From: Caulobacterales bacterium
Lineage (GTDB): Bacteria; Pseudomonadota; Alphaproteobacteria; Caulobacterales; Caulobacteraceae
Assembly (NCBI GenBank): GCA_019510435.1
Contig: JAEKKJ010000026.1
Span: 1 to 55,993, forward strand
Reading direction: 5' to 3'
Length of the DNA: 55,993 nucleotides
A program made the translations under genes and the position numbers. Shown one piece after another: positions 36,745 to 47,456 of the stretch. How positions within the stretch are numbered: position 1 is the first letter of the stretch; each line of letters opens with the position of its first letter. The notes beneath the pieces were generated by a model. That model made no database searches. It was not told where the DNA came from and saw only the letters and a list, made by a program, of their open reading frames with translations.

Positions 36745-38051
36745 GCTGGCGCCTGGCTGCGCGCGTCCATGGTCCAGCGGCCGAGGTCGGCCTCGCGGGC
36801 CATCAGGGCCAGGCCCGTGGCGATCGACTCCAGCTCCGCGCCGGTCTCGATGCGCGAGGGATCGAAGCGTCGATGGAAGATGCCGCGCACCGCCGGCACC
36901 AGGGACGAGCCGCCGGTGAGGAAGATGCGGTCGATGCGCTCGGCGGGCAGGTTGGCGCTGCTGAGCGCGCGGTCGACGGCGGCCTCGATCTGCGCCAGCT
37001 CCGGGGCGATCCAGCCCTCGAAGGTCTCCCGCGCCACCGGCTGCACGATCTCGATGGAGCCGGCGCGGAACTCGAACAGGGCCCCCGGCTCGCGCGACAG
37101 GGTCTCCTTCAGCCGCGAGACCGCGCGGTAGAGCTGGTAGCCGTAGTTCTCGTCCAGGGTCTCCACCAGCCGGGCGATCTTCTCCGGCTCCGCCGCCTCG
37201 CGCAGCAGGGCGCGGATCTCGCGCATGTCGCGGCTGGCGCGCAGCAGCGCCAGCTGGTCCCAGCGCGCGAAGGCGGCGTAGTACTTGTAGGGGATCGGCA
37301 GCACCTTGCCGAAGCTCCTGTAGTCGCCGCCCTTGCCCAGCTGCGGCGAGACCAGGTTGTCGATGATCCGGTAATCGAACGCGTCGCCCGCCACGCCCAC
37401 CCCCGCGCGGCCCAGGGGCACGGCGCGCATCGCCCCGGCCTCCCGTTCGAAGCGGATGATGGAGAAGTCCGACGTGCCGCCGCCGAAGTCGCCCACCAGC
37501 ACGGTGGCGTCGTGGGTGAGCTCCCGGGCGAAGAAGAACGCCGCCCCGACCGGCTCATAGGCGTAGAGCACCTCCTTGACGCCCATGCGGTGGAAGGCGG
37601 TCTCGTAGCGGCTGAGGGCCAGGGCCTCGTTTGGCGCGCCGCCCACGAAGGTCACCGGCCGGCCCACGATCACCCGCTCCGGGATCTCGGCCAGCTCGGC
37701 GCCGGCGTAGTCGCGCACCTTCAGGAGGAAGGTGGAGAGCAGGTCCTCGAACCGGTAGCGGCGGCCCAGGATCTGGGTCTCTGAAAAGCTCTCCTGGGCG
37801 GCGAAGCTCTTGAAGCTCTGGATGAACCGCGTCTCGGCCGGGTCCTCCACATAGGCTTCGATCGCCCACGGCCCGGCGGCGATCTGCCGGTCGGACGGCT
37901 GCTCGGCGGGGGCGTGGAAGGACAGACACGAGCGGAACGCGAAGAGCTCCCCTTCCGGGGCGGGGAAGTGGGCCAGGCGCGCCGGCCCGTCCCGGCCGGC
38001 GAGCGCCAGCACCGTGTTGGTCGTGCCGAAGTCGATCCCGAGACTGTACAT
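36741..38051 (-). CDS. Hsp70-family ATPase (YegD-like)
   Basis: 436 residues containing the actin-fold ATPase domain of Hsp70: phosphate-1 motif GIDFGTTNTVLAL, phosphate-2 motif VLVGDFGGGTSDFSIIRF, and adenosine motif IFLTGGSSLVPAVRGIF. It lacks the C-terminal substrate-binding and lid domains of DnaK, as in the YegD subfamily. Chaperone activity is not established for this group. ATG 38051 has GGAGCGGG upstream; the open frame further up lacks conserved residues. Confidence 0.88.
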   Translation of the reverse strand: MYSLGIDFGTTNTVLALAGRDGPARLAHFPAPEGELFAFRSCLSFHAPAEQPSDRQIAAGPWAIEAYVEDPAETRFIQSFKSFAAQESFSETQILGRRYRFEDLLSTFLLKVRDYAGAELAEIPERVIVGRPVTFVGGAPNEALALSRYETAFHRMGVKEVLYAYEPVGAAFFFARELTHDATVLVGDFGGGTSDFSIIRFEREAGAMRAVPLGRAGVGVAGDAFDYRIIDNLVSPQLGKGGDYRSFGKVLPIPYKYYAAFARWDQLALLRASRDMREIRALLREAAEPEKIARLVETLDENYGYQLYRAVSRLKETLSREPGALFEFRAGSIEIVQPVARETFEGWIAPELAQIEAAVDRALSSANLPAERIDRIFLTGGSSLVPAVRGIFHRRFDPSRIETGAELESIATGLALMAREADLGRWTMDARSQAPA

Positions 38052-38160
38052 CGCACCCGCTCCCGAGGGGCGCGGGGGATAGCAGAAGGTGGCGCGGTGC
38101 GGAAGCGGGCGTTGAGGTTGTGGAACAAAACGAATACGGAGGTTGGGCAGGGAGATCCGC

Positions 38161-38661
38161 ATGCCCACATCCGCAGACCTAAAGGACGAGCAGACCCGGT
38201 GGCTCGTCGAGATCCTGGGTTGGGACGCGTCGCTAGGTCTGTCGATCGTGCGGCCTGGCCTTCCGGAGGAAGCCAAGGTCCATGGAGAGCTGGCTTACAG
38301 TCGCGGCATCGACATCCGGGGACGGCTGGTTGCGCCGAAATCGCATTCGGACAAGGCCATTCGGGTCTGGTTGTCCCCCTCGCCGCTGCGCTACTGGGCC
38401 GGACCGGAGGCGCTCGACGAGGTCGGCCAGTTCAACCCCTATGATACGCCCAAGAACGGAAGCGACTTCGACGCGACCATTCTGATCCCCGAGGACTCGC
38501 TGACCTACGCGGTGGTCAGCCTGGGCTCCGCCTGGCGCTACATCCACATCTGGACGCTCGATCCATTTCCCCGAGCGTCCATCGCGCGAGTGTCGTTTTC
38601 ACAAGACGTCCATCCGAACCTGGAGCCATGGATCAGGGGCGAAGCGAGCGGACTGTTCTAG
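38161..38661 (+). CDS. Orphan hypothetical protein, 166 residues
   Basis: No family recognised. Start ATG 38161 has GGGAG about 8 nt upstream. The protein has no signal peptide, no membrane segment and mixed alpha/beta character. Notable residues are tryptophan- and tyrosine-rich segments (RVWLSPSPLRYWAGPEAL, GSAWRYIHIWTLDPFP). The GC content is slightly lower than that of the neighbours (38 of 60 on one sampled line). It sits alone between Hsp70-family and malic enzyme genes and is followed by an inverted repeat, which hints at recent acquisition or fast evolution. Confidence 0.65.
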   Translation: MPTSADLKDEQTRWLVEILGWDASLGLSIVRPGLPEEAKVHGELAYSRGIDIRGRLVAPKSHSDKAIRVWLSPSPLRYWAGPEALDEVGQFNPYDTPKNGSDFDATILIPEDSLTYAVVSLGSAWRYIHIWTLDPFPRASIARVSFSQDVHPNLEPWIRGEASGLF

Positions 38662-38686
38662 ATCGTGGACGCGGGTCTGTTTGGAG

Positions 38687-38830
38687 CCTCCTTCCTCCTC
38701 GATGGAGGAACGCCGGGATGGTGGTGTTAGCAGGGTGACCAGGCGAAGACCGAGGTCGGCCCCGACCTGATCCTGCTGCGTCGCCTCAGAAGCCACACCA
38801 CCACCCAACCCTCCTCCATCGAGGAGGAGG
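38687..38830. repeat. Long intergenic inverted repeat near the malic enzyme 3' end
   Basis: The left arm (38687 to about 38726: CCTCCTTCCTCCTCGATGG, then AGGAACGCCGGGATGGTGGTG) pairs with the right arm (38796-38830). A few mismatches occur near the middle of the arms. The 70-nt centre holds further complementary words (AGCAGG/CCTGCT, AGGCGA/TCGCCT). It lies between convergent genes and about 100 bp from the malic enzyme stop. Confidence 0.8.
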
Positions 38831-38933
38831 GCTATCGATTTCAACGCCTTACAGAATCTGCCATCGCCGCACGCAGTTCGTGGCGGTTGCTAACGAATAA
38901 CGACGCTCGCGAGGTCGGTTTCCCGCTCCGCGC

Positions 38934-41225
<2,292 letters not shown>

Positions 41226-41409
41226 TGGTCCCCCAACCCGGCGCCCCGTCGGGCGCTATTCGCAAGGGCGGCAACCTACAGACCCGCGACCGCAGGGACA
41301 ACGGCTGCCCGAGGCGTTTCGCCACAGCGGCCGACGCAGCGGAACCGTCGCCAGGGGCCGCCCGTTGATGCCGCGTCGGGCGCGGGGGCGAACCTGGGAG
41401 CAAGCCTGC

Positions 41410-41907
41410 ATGAACATTCGCCTCGCCTATGCCGCCGCAGCGGCGCTCACCCTCGCCGCGGCCCCGGCCCTGGCGCAGACCACGGCGCCGCACAGCTCGG
41501 CTGCGCCGTCCAGCTCGGCCGCAGGCTCGACCTCAGCCATGCCGTCCACCTCGGCGCCGCCGTCGTCGACCACGATGCCGTCGACCGGCGCGACCGCCGG
41601 CTCCACAGTCGGCTCCACGGCCGGCGCCGCCGCGGGTGACGTCTCCGGCGCGACCGCCGGCGCGCCCAGCGCGGCCGCGTCGGGCGCCAATGTCAGCGTG
41701 ACCACCGGCATGAGCGTCAAGGACAACACCGGCGCCACCATCGGCCAGGTCACCGACGTCAAGACCGGCGCCGACGGAAAGCAGACCGCGACCATCAAGA
41801 TGGGCTCGGACGTCTTCGCCGTGGACACCACCCGCCTCGGCGTCGCCGGCGGCGCGGCCACGGTCAACGCCAGCCAGGCCGACATCAAGAAGATGCTGAA
41901 GAAATAG
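41410..41907 (+). CDS. Secreted Ala/Ser/Thr-rich protein with PRC-like C-terminal module
   Basis: 165 residues: a signal peptide (about 1-22, APALA-Q), a low-complexity Ser/Thr/Ala/Pro stretch of about 70 residues that could be a spacer or glycosylation target, and a C-terminal domain of about 65 residues (VTTGMSVKDNTGATIGQVTD, KTGADGKQTATIKMGSDVFA). This domain resembles a PRC-barrel-like beta module (Vxd..G..iGxVxdv). Function unknown. ATG 41410 has GGGAG 9 nt upstream. It is followed by a clear terminator. Confidence 0.78.
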   Translation: MNIRLAYAAAAALTLAAAPALAQTTAPHSSAAPSSSAAGSTSAMPSTSAPPSSTTMPSTGATAGSTVGSTAGAAAGDVSGATAGAPSAAASGANVSVTTGMSVKDNTGATIGQVTDVKTGADGKQTATIKMGSDVFAVDTTRLGVAGGAATVNASQADIKKMLKK

Positions 41908-41933
41908 CCGACCGATCCGATCGGCGTTTGCGA

Positions 41934-41966
41934 GGGCGGTCCTGCGGGGGCCGCCCTTTCTTTTTT
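41934..41966 (+). terminator. Rho-independent terminator after the Ala/Ser-rich secreted protein
   Basis: GGGCGG (41934-41939) pairs with CCGCCC (41951-41956) around an 11-nt loop, followed by TTTCTTTTTT on the plus strand. The U-tract directly after the stem and the position 26 bp after the stop codon make this convincing. Confidence 0.85.
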
Positions 41967-41974
41967 GCCCTTCT

Positions 41975-42113
41975 CTTCCCCCTCTGGGGGAAAGCGGCGC
42001 GATGCCCCGAAGGGGCAAGTCGCCGATGGGGGAAGCGACCAGGCAACCTCGATACCTCCCCCATTGTCGCCCGCCTTCGGCATTGGCGACATTTCCCCCG
42101 CGAGCGGGGGAAG
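41975..42113. repeat. Long intergenic inverted repeat with two mini-hairpins per arm
   Basis: The left arm (41975-42032) contains CCCCC-tct-GGGGG and GCCCC-gaa-GGGGC (42004-42016). The right arm (42057-42113) has GCC-ttc-GGC (42073-42081) and CCCCC-gcgagc-GGGGG at the mirrored places. Outer bases also pair (GATGGGGGA with TCCCCCATT). Both arms thus keep the same fold with different stem sequences. It sits between the secreted-protein terminator and the ArsR operon promoter. Confidence 0.85.
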
Positions 42114-42133
42114 GGGTTCGCATGTCCTCGCTC

Positions 42134-42161
42134 TTGACATGATCGTAAGCCAACACTTACG
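42134..42161 (+). promoter_or_regulatory. ArsR-type operator with candidate -35 box
   Basis: TTGACA (42134-42139) is a candidate -35. Directly after it lies a perfect inverted repeat CGTAAG-ccaaca-CTTACG (42144-42161), 18 bp overall and just upstream of the ArsR-like start codon at 42169. The placement over the promoter spacer and the -10 position suits autorepression by the ArsR-type protein. The -10 box is weak by eye. Confidence 0.6.
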
Positions 42162-42168
42162 GTAAGGC

Positions 42169-42495
42169 ATGACTAACGCACTGCAACGTACCGATGGCGC
42201 TTTCGCCGCCCTGGCCGATCCCACGCGGCGGCAGGTGTTCGAACGCCTGGGCGACGGGCCGCGGGCGGTGGGAGAGCTGGCGGCCGGCCTGCCGGTCAGC
42301 CGGCCGGCGGTGAGCCAGCACCTGAAGGTGCTGAAGGCGGCCGGGCTGGTGACCGATCGGCCGGACGGCGCGCGCCGCGTCTACCAGATCGACCCGCAGG
42401 GGCTGGGCCAGCTGCGCGCCTGGCTGGACCGGTTCTGGGACCAGGCCCTGGCGGCGTTCGTCGCCGAGGCCGAGCGCGAAGACACAGAGGACTGA
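42169..42495 (+). CDS. ArsR-family transcriptional regulator
   Basis: 108 residues, a compact winged helix-turn-helix: FAALADPTRRQVFERLGD, VGELAAGLPVSRPAVSQHLK (recognition helix), VLKAAGLVTDRPDGARRVYQ (wing). There are no metal-binding cysteines in the usual ELCVCD-like place, so it belongs to the non-metal ArsR group paired with SRPBCC proteins. It likely represses its own operon through the palindrome at 42144-42161. The stop is 5 nt before the next gene. Confidence 0.92.
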   Translation: MTNALQRTDGAFAALADPTRRQVFERLGDGPRAVGELAAGLPVSRPAVSQHLKVLKAAGLVTDRPDGARRVYQIDPQGLGQLRAWLDRFWDQALAAFVAEAEREDTED

Positions 42496-42500
42496 CGCCC

Positions 42501-42971
42501 ATGAACGCCGCGACCATCAAGCCCGCCCCGATCCGCAAGACGCTGAGCGTCAAGGCGAGCCGCGAGAAGGCCTTCAAGGTCTTCACCGAGGGTCTCGACC
42601 GCTGGTGGCCCAAGTCCCACACCATCGGCGAGGCCCCGCTGAGGGAGGCGGTGCTGGAGCCGCGCGAGGGAGGCCGCTGGTACGGGATCTCCGAGACCGG
42701 CGCCCAGGATAACTGGGGCGAGGTCCTGACCTGGGAGCCCCCAGCGCGCCTCGTCCTGGCCTGGCGGATCAGCGGCGAATGGAAGTGCGACCCCACCGTG
42801 CACACCGAGGTCGAGGTCCGCTTCACCGAGGCGGGCGACGGGACGACCCTGGTCGAGTTCGAGCACCGCATGCTCGAGAACCTGGGCGCCGGCGCCGTGC
42901 ACGCGGCCGAACAGATGAACGGCGGCTGGGTGATGATCCTGGGCCGCTTCAAGGACGTGTTGGAAGCGTAA
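42501..42971 (+). CDS. SRPBCC/AHSA1-family protein
   Basis: 156 residues with the START/SRPBCC fold signature: KTLSVKASREKAFKVFTEG, VLEPREGGRWYGISETG, WGEVLTWEPPARLVLAWRI and VEVRFTEAGDGTTLVEFEH. The family (activator of Hsp90 ATPase homologue 1-like) has a hydrophobic ligand cavity of unknown ligand. Pairing with an ArsR regulator is very common. The function is probably stress- or ligand-related, but this is inference from context. Confidence 0.9.
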   Translation: MNAATIKPAPIRKTLSVKASREKAFKVFTEGLDRWWPKSHTIGEAPLREAVLEPREGGRWYGISETGAQDNWGEVLTWEPPARLVLAWRISGEWKCDPTVHTEVEVRFTEAGDGTTLVEFEHRMLENLGAGAVHAAEQMNGGWVMILGRFKDVLEA

Positions 42972-43011
42972 GGCAAGCGGGCCCATGGCCCCCGAAGACG
43001 TGGAGGTTCCG

Positions 43012-43662
43012 ATGACCCTGGTTCTGCATGGCGTGCCTGGCAGCCCGTACCTGCGCAAGCCGGTCCTCACCGCGGAGGAGAAGGGCGCGCCCTACACCAT
43101 CCGCGCCATGGGCTTCGGCGAGAACAAGTCGCCGGAGTACCTGGCCCTGCATCCGTTCGGGAAAATCCCGTTCATGGAGCACGACGGGTTCCAGCTCTAC
43201 GAGGCCCAGGCGATCATCCGCTACATCGACGCCGCCTTCGACGGACCGGCCCTGACCCCCGCGGACCCCAAGGCCATGGCGCGGATGAGCCAGGTGCTGA
43301 ACATCATCGACTGGTACGTGATGCCGTCCCTGTCCGGCGGCATCGGCTTCAACCGGATCGTGGCGCCGATCTTCCAGATGCCGGTGAACGAGGCCGCGGT
43401 CGCCGCGGCGGTCCCCCTGGCGCGCACCTGTCTGCGGGCGCTGGAGGATATCCTGGGCCGCAACCGCTACTTCGCCGGCGACCAGCTGAGCCTGGCCGAC
43501 CTGGCGGCGGTCTGCCACCTGGACCTGGTGCAGCAGTCGCCGGAGGGCGCCGAGCTGATCGCAGGCTCGCCCCTGCTGGCCTGGCTGGACCGCATGGCCG
43601 AGCGGCCCAGCGTCCAGAAGACCGCCATGCGGAAGATGATGGGCCTGGAGGCGGCGGCCTGA
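43012..43662 (+). CDS. Glutathione S-transferase family protein
   Basis: 216 residues. The N-terminal thioredoxin-like domain has LVLHGVPGSPYLRKPVL, HPFGKIPFMEHDGFQLYEAQ (cis-Pro and the glutathione-contact EAQAI) and a C-terminal helical domain with YFAGDQLSLADLAAVCHLD, which contains the GST N-capping SxAD motif. Substrate unknown. ATG 43012 has GGAGGT 4-5 nt upstream; ATG 42985 lacks an SD. It completes the ArsR-SRPBCC-GST operon, 40 bp after the SRPBCC gene, suggesting detoxification. Confidence 0.92.
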   Translation: MTLVLHGVPGSPYLRKPVLTAEEKGAPYTIRAMGFGENKSPEYLALHPFGKIPFMEHDGFQLYEAQAIIRYIDAAFDGPALTPADPKAMARMSQVLNIIDWYVMPSLSGGIGFNRIVAPIFQMPVNEAAVAAAVPLARTCLRALEDILGRNRYFAGDQLSLADLAAVCHLDLVQQSPEGAELIAGSPLLAWLDRMAERPSVQKTAMRKMMGLEAAA

Positions 43663-43772
43663 GCCTCGGCCGGCGATGGGCGCGGCGGCGATTGGCGGCC
43701 GGCTTCCGCCAGCAGGGCGGTTGACCGGGGCGGCCGGGTCGCGAGAGTTAGGCGCCGCGTCCAGCCGCCACC

Positions 43773-43787
43773 GGAGAGACCGCCCTG
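43773..43787 (+). promoter_or_regulatory. Shine-Dalgarno and CTG start of dapB
   Basis: GGAGAG at 43773-43778 is followed after 6 nt by CTG (43785-43787). Upstream the frame closes at a TAG (43749-43751), and no ATG, GTG or TTG lies between that stop and the conserved NAD(P)-binding motif. The CTG is therefore the only plausible initiator by position. Confidence 0.7.
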
Positions 43788-44564
43788 CCCCAGCCGATCA
43801 AGATCGCCATCGCCGGCGCCCTGGGCCGGATGGGCCAGGCGATCGGCAAGGTCGCCGCGGACGACCCCGCGCTGACGGTGGTCGCCCGCTTCGACCGCCC
43901 GGGAACTGAGACCGGCCCCGACCTCGTCGGCCGCGACCAGGCGCTGCAGCTCGCCGACGTGGTCATCGACTTCACCCTTCCGGCCGCGTCGGTGGAACTG
44001 GCGCGGCTGTGTGCGGCGGCCGCCGGCCCTGCGCTAGTGATCGGCGCCACGGGGGCCAGCGACGAGCAACGCGCCGCCATCGCCGAGGCCGCGCAGCGGG
44101 TCCCGATCGTCTATGCCCGCAACTATTCCCTCGGCGTGAACCTGCTGATCGGCCTGGTCGCCCAGGCGGCCCGCGCCCTGCCCGCCGACGCCTACGACAT
44201 CGAGATCTTCGAGGCCCACCACCGGCACAAGGTGGACGCTCCCTCCGGCACGGCCTTCATGCTGGGCGAGGCCGCCGCCCACGGACGCGGCGTCGAGCTC
44301 ACCAAGGTGGAGCGGCGCACGCGCGACGGCATCACCGGCGAGCGCCCGGTGGGGGAGATCGGCTTCTCGGTGCTGCGCGGCGGCGGCATCGTCGGCGACC
44401 ACAGCGTCACCTTCGCGGCCGAGGAGGAGATCCTGACCCTCAGCCACTCCGGCCGCGACCGGGGCCTGTTCGCCCGCGGCGCGGTGGCGGCCGCACGCTG
44501 GGTCGCGGGCCGGCCGCCCGGCCTCTACGACATGCAGGACGTGCTGGGCCTGAAGGAGGCGTGA
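43785..44564 (+). CDS. dapB: 4-hydroxy-tetrahydrodipicolinate reductase with CTG start
   Basis: 259 residues from CTG 43785. The nucleotide-binding motif IKIAIAGALGRMGQAI begins at residue 5, so the first ATG (43830) would delete its glycine loop. Other motifs are DVVIDFTLPAA, VIGATGASDEQ and the signature EAHHRHKVDAPSGTA (catalytic His pair and Lys). It reduces hydroxytetrahydrodipicolinate in lysine and diaminopimelate synthesis. The start codon and the amidase ATG 1 nt after its stop suggest a coupled operon. Confidence 0.92.
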   Translation: MPQPIKIAIAGALGRMGQAIGKVAADDPALTVVARFDRPGTETGPDLVGRDQALQLADVVIDFTLPAASVELARLCAAAAGPALVIGATGASDEQRAAIAEAAQRVPIVYARNYSLGVNLLIGLVAQAARALPADAYDIEIFEAHHRHKVDAPSGTAFMLGEAAAHGRGVELTKVERRTRDGITGERPVGEIGFSVLRGGGIVGDHSVTFAAEEEILTLSHSGRDRGLFARGAVAAARWVAGRPPGLYDMQDVLGLKEA

Positions 44565-44565
44565 G

Positions 44566-46002
44566 ATGAACGACCTTCTGGACAAGGACGCCACGGCCCA
44601 GATCATGGCCCTGGTCGGCCGGCAGGTCTCGGCGGTGGAGCTGCTGAAGGCGGCGCTGGCCCGCCATGCCGAGACCCACGAGGCCCTCAACGCGGTCGTC
44701 GCGGCGGACCCCGAGCGGGCCCTGGAGCGCGCCCACGCCATCGACGACGCCCGCAGCCGCAGCGAGCCGCTGGGGCCGCTGGCCGGCCTGCCCATGACGG
44801 TGAAGGACACCTTCGACGTCGCCGGCATGGCCGCCTCCTCAGGCCTGGCGGTCCACCGGCGCCGCATGGCCGACGACGCAGCGGCGGTCGCCCATGCGCG
44901 GCATGCCGGCGCCATCATCTGGGGCAAGACCAATGTGCCCGTGCTGGCCGCCGACTGGCAGAGCTACAACGGCCTCTACGGCGCGACCAACAACCCCTGG
45001 GACCTCAGCCGCACGCCCGGCGGGTCCTCCGGCGGCGGCGCCGCGGCCCTGGCGGCGCGGGTGACGCCGCTGGAGATCGGCTCCGACATCGGCGGGTCCC
45101 TGCGCGTCCCGGCCAATTTCTGCGGCGTCTTCAGCCACAAGCCCACCTGGGGCCTGGTCTCCCAGCGCGGCCACGTCCCGCCACACCCCGGCTCCTACGC
45201 CGAGCGCGACCTGAACGTCATCGGACCGATGGCGCGCTCGGCCCGCGACCTGCGGATGCTGCTGTCGGTGATCGAGAACGGGCCACTGGCGCCCAAGGCC
45301 CCGCCGGCGGACCTGTCGCAGACCCGCATCGGGCTCTGGCTGGACGATCCGAACTGCCCGCTCGATCCGCAGGTCCGCGCCACGCTTGAGACCTTTGCGG
45401 GCGAACTGCGCGCCGCCGGCGCCACCGTCGAGCCGATCGAGAGCCCGGTCGACATGCGCGCCCTGCTGCACGCCTACCAGACGCTGCTGGGCGGCGTGCT
45501 GGGCGAGGACATGCCGGAAAACGCGCTGCGCGGCATGGAGCTGGTCCGGCCCTTCGCCCGCCGCGCGCTGGCCCGCGGCGCGGGCCCCTTTTCCACCGCC
45601 GCCCTGACCGTGGCCTACACCGCGCGCTATCGCGAATGGGCGGCGGCCGACGCCGTGCGCGCGCGCCTGCGCCACGAGATCGCGGGGCTGTTCGACAGCT
45701 GGCACGCGATCCTGGCCCCGATCGCCCCCGTGCCGGCCTTTGCGCACGACCACCGCCCGTTCACCCGCCGCACGCTGAAGCTGTCGGATGGGACCACCAT
45801 TCCGTACGCGGCCATGCTCACCTGGATCAGCGTGGCAACCGCGCTGCACCTGCCGGCCACCGCCGTGCCGGCCGGCCGCACCGCCGGCGGCCTGCCGGTG
45901 GGGGCGCAGCTGATCGGGCCGCTGGGGGGCGACGCGCGCACCCTGGCCATCGCCCAGGCCATCGACGAGAACGTCCGCGGGTTTCAACCGCCGCCCATAT
46001 AG
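44566..46002 (+). CDS. Amidase-signature family amidohydrolase
   Basis: 478 residues with the complete catalytic triad of amidase-signature enzymes: K80 (MTVKDTFD), S154 (PGGSSGGGAA) and S178 (GSDIGGSLRVPANFCG). It hydrolyses an amide bond; the substrate is unknown. No GatB or GatC partner gene is adjacent and the sequence lacks GatA-specific features, so it is a free amidase. The ATG is 1 nt after the dapB stop, indicating cotranslation. Confidence 0.92.
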   Translation: MNDLLDKDATAQIMALVGRQVSAVELLKAALARHAETHEALNAVVAADPERALERAHAIDDARSRSEPLGPLAGLPMTVKDTFDVAGMAASSGLAVHRRRMADDAAAVAHARHAGAIIWGKTNVPVLAADWQSYNGLYGATNNPWDLSRTPGGSSGGGAAALAARVTPLEIGSDIGGSLRVPANFCGVFSHKPTWGLVSQRGHVPPHPGSYAERDLNVIGPMARSARDLRMLLSVIENGPLAPKAPPADLSQTRIGLWLDDPNCPLDPQVRATLETFAGELRAAGATVEPIESPVDMRALLHAYQTLLGGVLGEDMPENALRGMELVRPFARRALARGAGPFSTAALTVAYTARYREWAAADAVRARLRHEIAGLFDSWHAILAPIAPVPAFAHDHRPFTRRTLKLSDGTTIPYAAMLTWISVATALHLPATAVPAGRTAGGLPVGAQLIGPLGGDARTLAIAQAIDENVRGFQPPPI

Positions 46003-46168
46003 CGGGAAAATACACGCTATGGCGGTTGTGCACTCCCTCCCGGAGCGAACGCGGTTCCCAAAAGGGTTAATGGCGCGCCTAGTGCCAGGACTGGCCAGAC
46101 CGTGCGCCGGCCTTGTCGGCACGGAACCTGCAGGGGCGTGGCGAAAGCCGCTTTGGGGAACAGGAAAC

Positions 46169-46930
46169 GTGTTGAAGTCGATTTTGAAGGGCGCGGCCCT
46201 GGCCGCCGGTCTGGCCTTCGCAGCGCTGGCGCAGCCCGCCGCGGCCTCCAGCCAGATCACGCTGAACAGCGCCAGCATGGACGGGACCTACACCGCCAAC
46301 ATCAACTACGGCGCGATCCACGTGACCGCCTATTCCAATGGCGTCACCTTCAACGTGACGGACATTGCGCCCCCGAACGCGACCTATGACCTGTTCGGCT
46401 TCTGCATCGACATCTACCACGACATGTACCTGGGCGGCCTCGGCTACACCTATTCGTCCACCTACGGCGATCCGGGCGATCCGCTGGCGACGGACTACGG
46501 CACGCCGCCGGTGGCCCTGAGCAGCGACCAGAAGAACTGGATCTCCAGCCTGGTGGACCTCGGCTTCGTCCTGCACCGCGACAATCCCGGCGACGCCACG
46601 GCGAGCCTGGAGACGGCGGCCATCCAGGCGGCGATCTGGGAGACGATCCATCCCGGCTCGGTCACGCTCAACAATGGCGGCGCCGCGGTCGGCGGGTCGC
46701 AGACCTACCAGCAGTACTTCGACCAGTATGTGGGCCTGCACGGCGCCGGCGACCGCATCTTCACGATCACCGACACGGCCAAGGACGGCTATGGCAACGG
46801 GGCGCACCAGACCTTCGCCATCGGCTGGCCGCGCGACGTGCCCGAGCCCGCGACCTGGGCGCTGATGATCCTGGGCTTCGGCGCCACGGGCCTGGCCCTG
46901 CGCCGCCGGCGGGTTGCGCTGGCGGCCTGA
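46169..46930 (+). CDS. PEP-CTERM protein with candidate Cys-Gln thioester domain
   Basis: 253 residues: signal peptide (about 1-27, ALAQPAAA-S), a beta-rich domain, and a C-terminal sorting signal VPEPATWALMILGFG followed by a hydrophobic stretch and RRRR. The domain has FGFCIDIY with Cys79, then KNWISSLVDLGF, and ETAAIQAAIWETIH with Gln153. FCID plus IQAAIW is the pattern of thioester domains (TED), where Cys and Gln form an internal thioester that can attach covalently to host or surface amines. Start GTG 46169, with GGGGAA 8 nt upstream. It probably leaves the cytoplasm and is processed by an exosortase not in this window. Confidence 0.8.
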   Translation: MLKSILKGAALAAGLAFAALAQPAAASSQITLNSASMDGTYTANINYGAIHVTAYSNGVTFNVTDIAPPNATYDLFGFCIDIYHDMYLGGLGYTYSSTYGDPGDPLATDYGTPPVALSSDQKNWISSLVDLGFVLHRDNPGDATASLETAAIQAAIWETIHPGSVTLNNGGAAVGGSQTYQQYFDQYVGLHGAGDRIFTITDTAKDGYGNGAHQTFAIGWPRDVPEPATWALMILGFGATGLALRRRRVALAA

Positions 46931-46954
46931 CGGCGGCCGCACCGCCAACGTCAA

Positions 46955-46980
46955 GGGGGCGTCCTTCGGGGCGCCCTTTT
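46955..46980 (+). terminator. Rho-independent terminator with TTCG loop after the PEP-CTERM gene
   Basis: An 8-bp stem (46957-46964 with 46969-46976, one G-U pair) closed by a TTCG tetraloop and followed by TTTT. It lies 26 bp after the PEP-CTERM stop. On the minus strand it lacks a U-tract, so it serves the plus-strand gene. Confidence 0.85.
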
Positions 46981-46984
46981 CGAT

Positions 46985-47443
<459 letters not shown>

Positions 47444-47456
47444 GGGCGGAACTCCG

